Below the pieces are notes generated by a model. The model ran no database searches, was not told where the DNA came from, and saw only the letters and a list, made by a program, of their open reading frames with translations. The position numbers and the translations under genes are program-made. Below, one piece after another: positions 62,336 to 64,000 of a stretch of DNA of 64,000 nucleotides. Numbering within the stretch: position 1 is the stretch's first letter; each line of letters starts with the position of its first letter. Source of the stretch: Brachypterus glaber (taxonomy: Eukaryota; Arthropoda; Insecta; Coleoptera; Kateretidae); assembly GCA_958510825.1 (NCBI GenBank), contig OY294047.1, positions 52,807,365 to 52,871,364 on the forward strand, in the 5' to 3' direction.

Positions 62336-62815
62336 TTAACTACACCAATCCTCCCATCGCTTTTTCTTATTTGGCCTGGTCTTCTGTAAGACTTCTTATC
62401 AAGCCCTCTTGTTTTCTTATTTTTTCTTTTTTGGCGCGAAGGTGAACATGTTAAACATTTAAGGATAACGATAACTTCGACTTATTTCTATTTCTACCAG
62501 TGTACTTTTTTCTGTGTAGTGTGGCGAAGAGTATAAAAACAGTTTAGTCGCGAAAGTGGTCCGCAAATCCGCAGTTGACGGCGAATAATGAATAAGAATT
62601 TGAAAATCACCATATCATTATGAATTCGTTTACGTTTCGTGTTAGTCTAATTTGCCTGCTCTCCTATTTCCACACTAAAGTGGAAAGAAACTTTGATTTA
62701 GCACTTTTTTTCCTGTAATGCCTAACTGTAGAGAAAAGCAGTACCATAGGCACATGACGCGATGAAAGAATATATCGTCGATTCTAAAAAGTATTAGTCC
62801 TCGTGCCCACGCCCA

Positions 62816-63198
62816 GTAGAATTTTTGTGATTACCTCAACGTCGAGACTTTGTATATGTGTTCTTTATGTCCAGTCAAAGAACTTCTTACATAAGTAAAA
62901 CTTTCGGACAACGTTACCACTTGATTTTAAATATTTTCTTAAACGATCCTGAAAAATTTAGCACCTCACGGGTGATTTTTTCAGGATCGTTTAATAAAAA
63001 TATTTAAAATTAAGTGGTTACCTTGTACGAAAATTTTTTTGGGGCAATGCCGTTGTCCGATGCCCTAAAGTTAAGGGTTGGTCTCAAAAAAAAAAACGCC
63101 CCGCTACCGAGAATTTTCTTATGTAAGAAGTTGTTTGACTGGACATAAATAACACATATACAAAGTCTCAACGGTAAGGTAATCACAAAAATTCCACC
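62816..63198 (+). mobile_element. foldback MITE, 380 bp
   Basis: Left TAGAATTTTTGTGATTACCT and right AGGTAATCACAAAAATTCCA arms pair over about 80 bp (including TTTGTATATGTGTTCTTTAT), and an inner hairpin GATCCTGAAAAATTTAGCAC folds around 62946-62990. Confidence 0.82.
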
Positions 63199-63309
63199 GG
63201 GATTTTTCAAGCCCTCTATATTGACATACACATTCTTTTAGAGAAATTTTGATGAAAATTTTCATTTTTAACACTTAAGCCCCTGAAAAAATTAAACATA
63301 TAGGTTCGA

Positions 63310-63507
63310 AAAGAGAATGTTATGAGCTTTGTGTAACGCACTTTCCCTTTAAAAAATTCCCCCTTGCCCCTGCCTTCATTGTGCTTAGGGGCAAATATAC
63401 ACCAAAAAAATATTAGGGTTATTTTATTTACGTTTTTAAAATTTTAAGTTGGTAGCTTAAACCGTTAAAGAGTTAAAGGAGTGAGGCAGACTTTTGACAC
63501 CACTGTA
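63310..63507 (+). repeat. half of the 15813-type foldback MITE
   Basis: Matches the right arm of 15813-16498 (CCCCCTTGCCCC, GGTTATTTTATTTACG, AGTTAAAGGAG) and ends near CACCACTGTA. The left arm is missing. Confidence 0.7.
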
Positions 63508-63658
63508 AAAACCCCACGCTTTGATTTCAGTTATAGGAACCGAAAGTTACTTTTCTGTGTAAGAAGAATATTTCCTCAAAAAGTTTTTTTATAATTTTAT
63601 TATAATAACAAAATTAAGAAAAAAGTGTTAACCAATTTGTTGTAATTAAAAGTTGTAA

Positions 63659-64000
63659 TAGTTATTTATGGTACTAGTGGGTAAAGTAAGATATTGCCCA
63701 TGAGAAAATTAACCTGCGAGGCGTTAGCCAAGCAGGTTAATTTTCGAGAGGGAAATATCGGTTTACCCATGGGTGCCATACAAGGTTTTATCCAATAAAT
63801 AGCTTAGGAATTCATATTTTTATTAAAAATTTTAATGACATTTACAAGAAAATAATTTGACAAGTGACAGTTGAGTGGTTAAAATAAATAATTATCCACT
63901 CAATAAAGTAAAAGCCACGCGGGGGTTATTATTGAGTTTATCTATTTAAAATAAAGCTGGTAATTGTCTTATTATCTGTATGTATTGGATAAAGGATTTT
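63659..64000 (+). repeat. dispersed repeat with strong hairpin (copy 2 of 2, cut by window end)
   Basis: Direct copy of 574-908 with few differences, for example GGGAAATATC instead of GGGCAATATC in the hairpin arm. Confidence 0.85.

Overview
The window looks like nuclear DNA from an insect, possibly a beetle. It is AT-rich, genes are split into short GC-richer exons by long introns, and the non-coding DNA is packed with small transposable elements. The order of insect is an inference; the sequence only shows that the main gene is a close relative of the insect Syncrip/hnRNP R-Q protein.

Positions 125-22639 (+ strand) hold the 3' part of a Syncrip (hnRNP Q/R) gene. Eight exons join in frame with consensus splice sites and give 423 residues: the end of RRM1, all of RRM2 and RRM3, a basic helix, a Gly/Met-rich piece, a Tyr-rich piece, an RGG-like piece, and a C-terminus with a two-part basic nuclear localisation signal. 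The 5' exons (acidic N-terminal domain and most of RRM1) lie left of the window. Three likely alternative-splicing features are visible: an 18-codon microexon (17709-17762), a 138-nt stop-containing exon (20991-21128) that is either an alternative last exon or a poison exon, and two tandem NAG acceptors.

From 22.6 to 64 kb no complete host gene is visible. Several isolated exon-like islands remain: a possible minus-strand terminal exon (24747-24938), a GC-rich island (about 30.85-31.16 kb), a possible plus-strand start exon (31408-31445), a 120-nt minus-strand exon (46464-46583) and a 63-nt plus-strand exon (51671-51733). They could be parts of one or two very long-intron genes, but I could not identify a family.

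The rest is repeats. The clearest is a 5'-truncated Penelope-like element (58488-60268) with RT and GIY-YIG domains, 417-bp inverted arms, a 13-bp target-site duplication and hammerhead-ribozyme-like cores in both arms. There are four copies of a tRNA-derived SINE and many MITE or foldback families. Four elements share the terminal motif CCCANRTARCA but have unrelated cores; three of these cores are built from degenerate short palindromic words. I consider this the best candidate for something not previously described. One element at 35.7 kb carries a 70-bp stretch nearly identical to Syncrip intron sequence just upstream of the exon at 5081.
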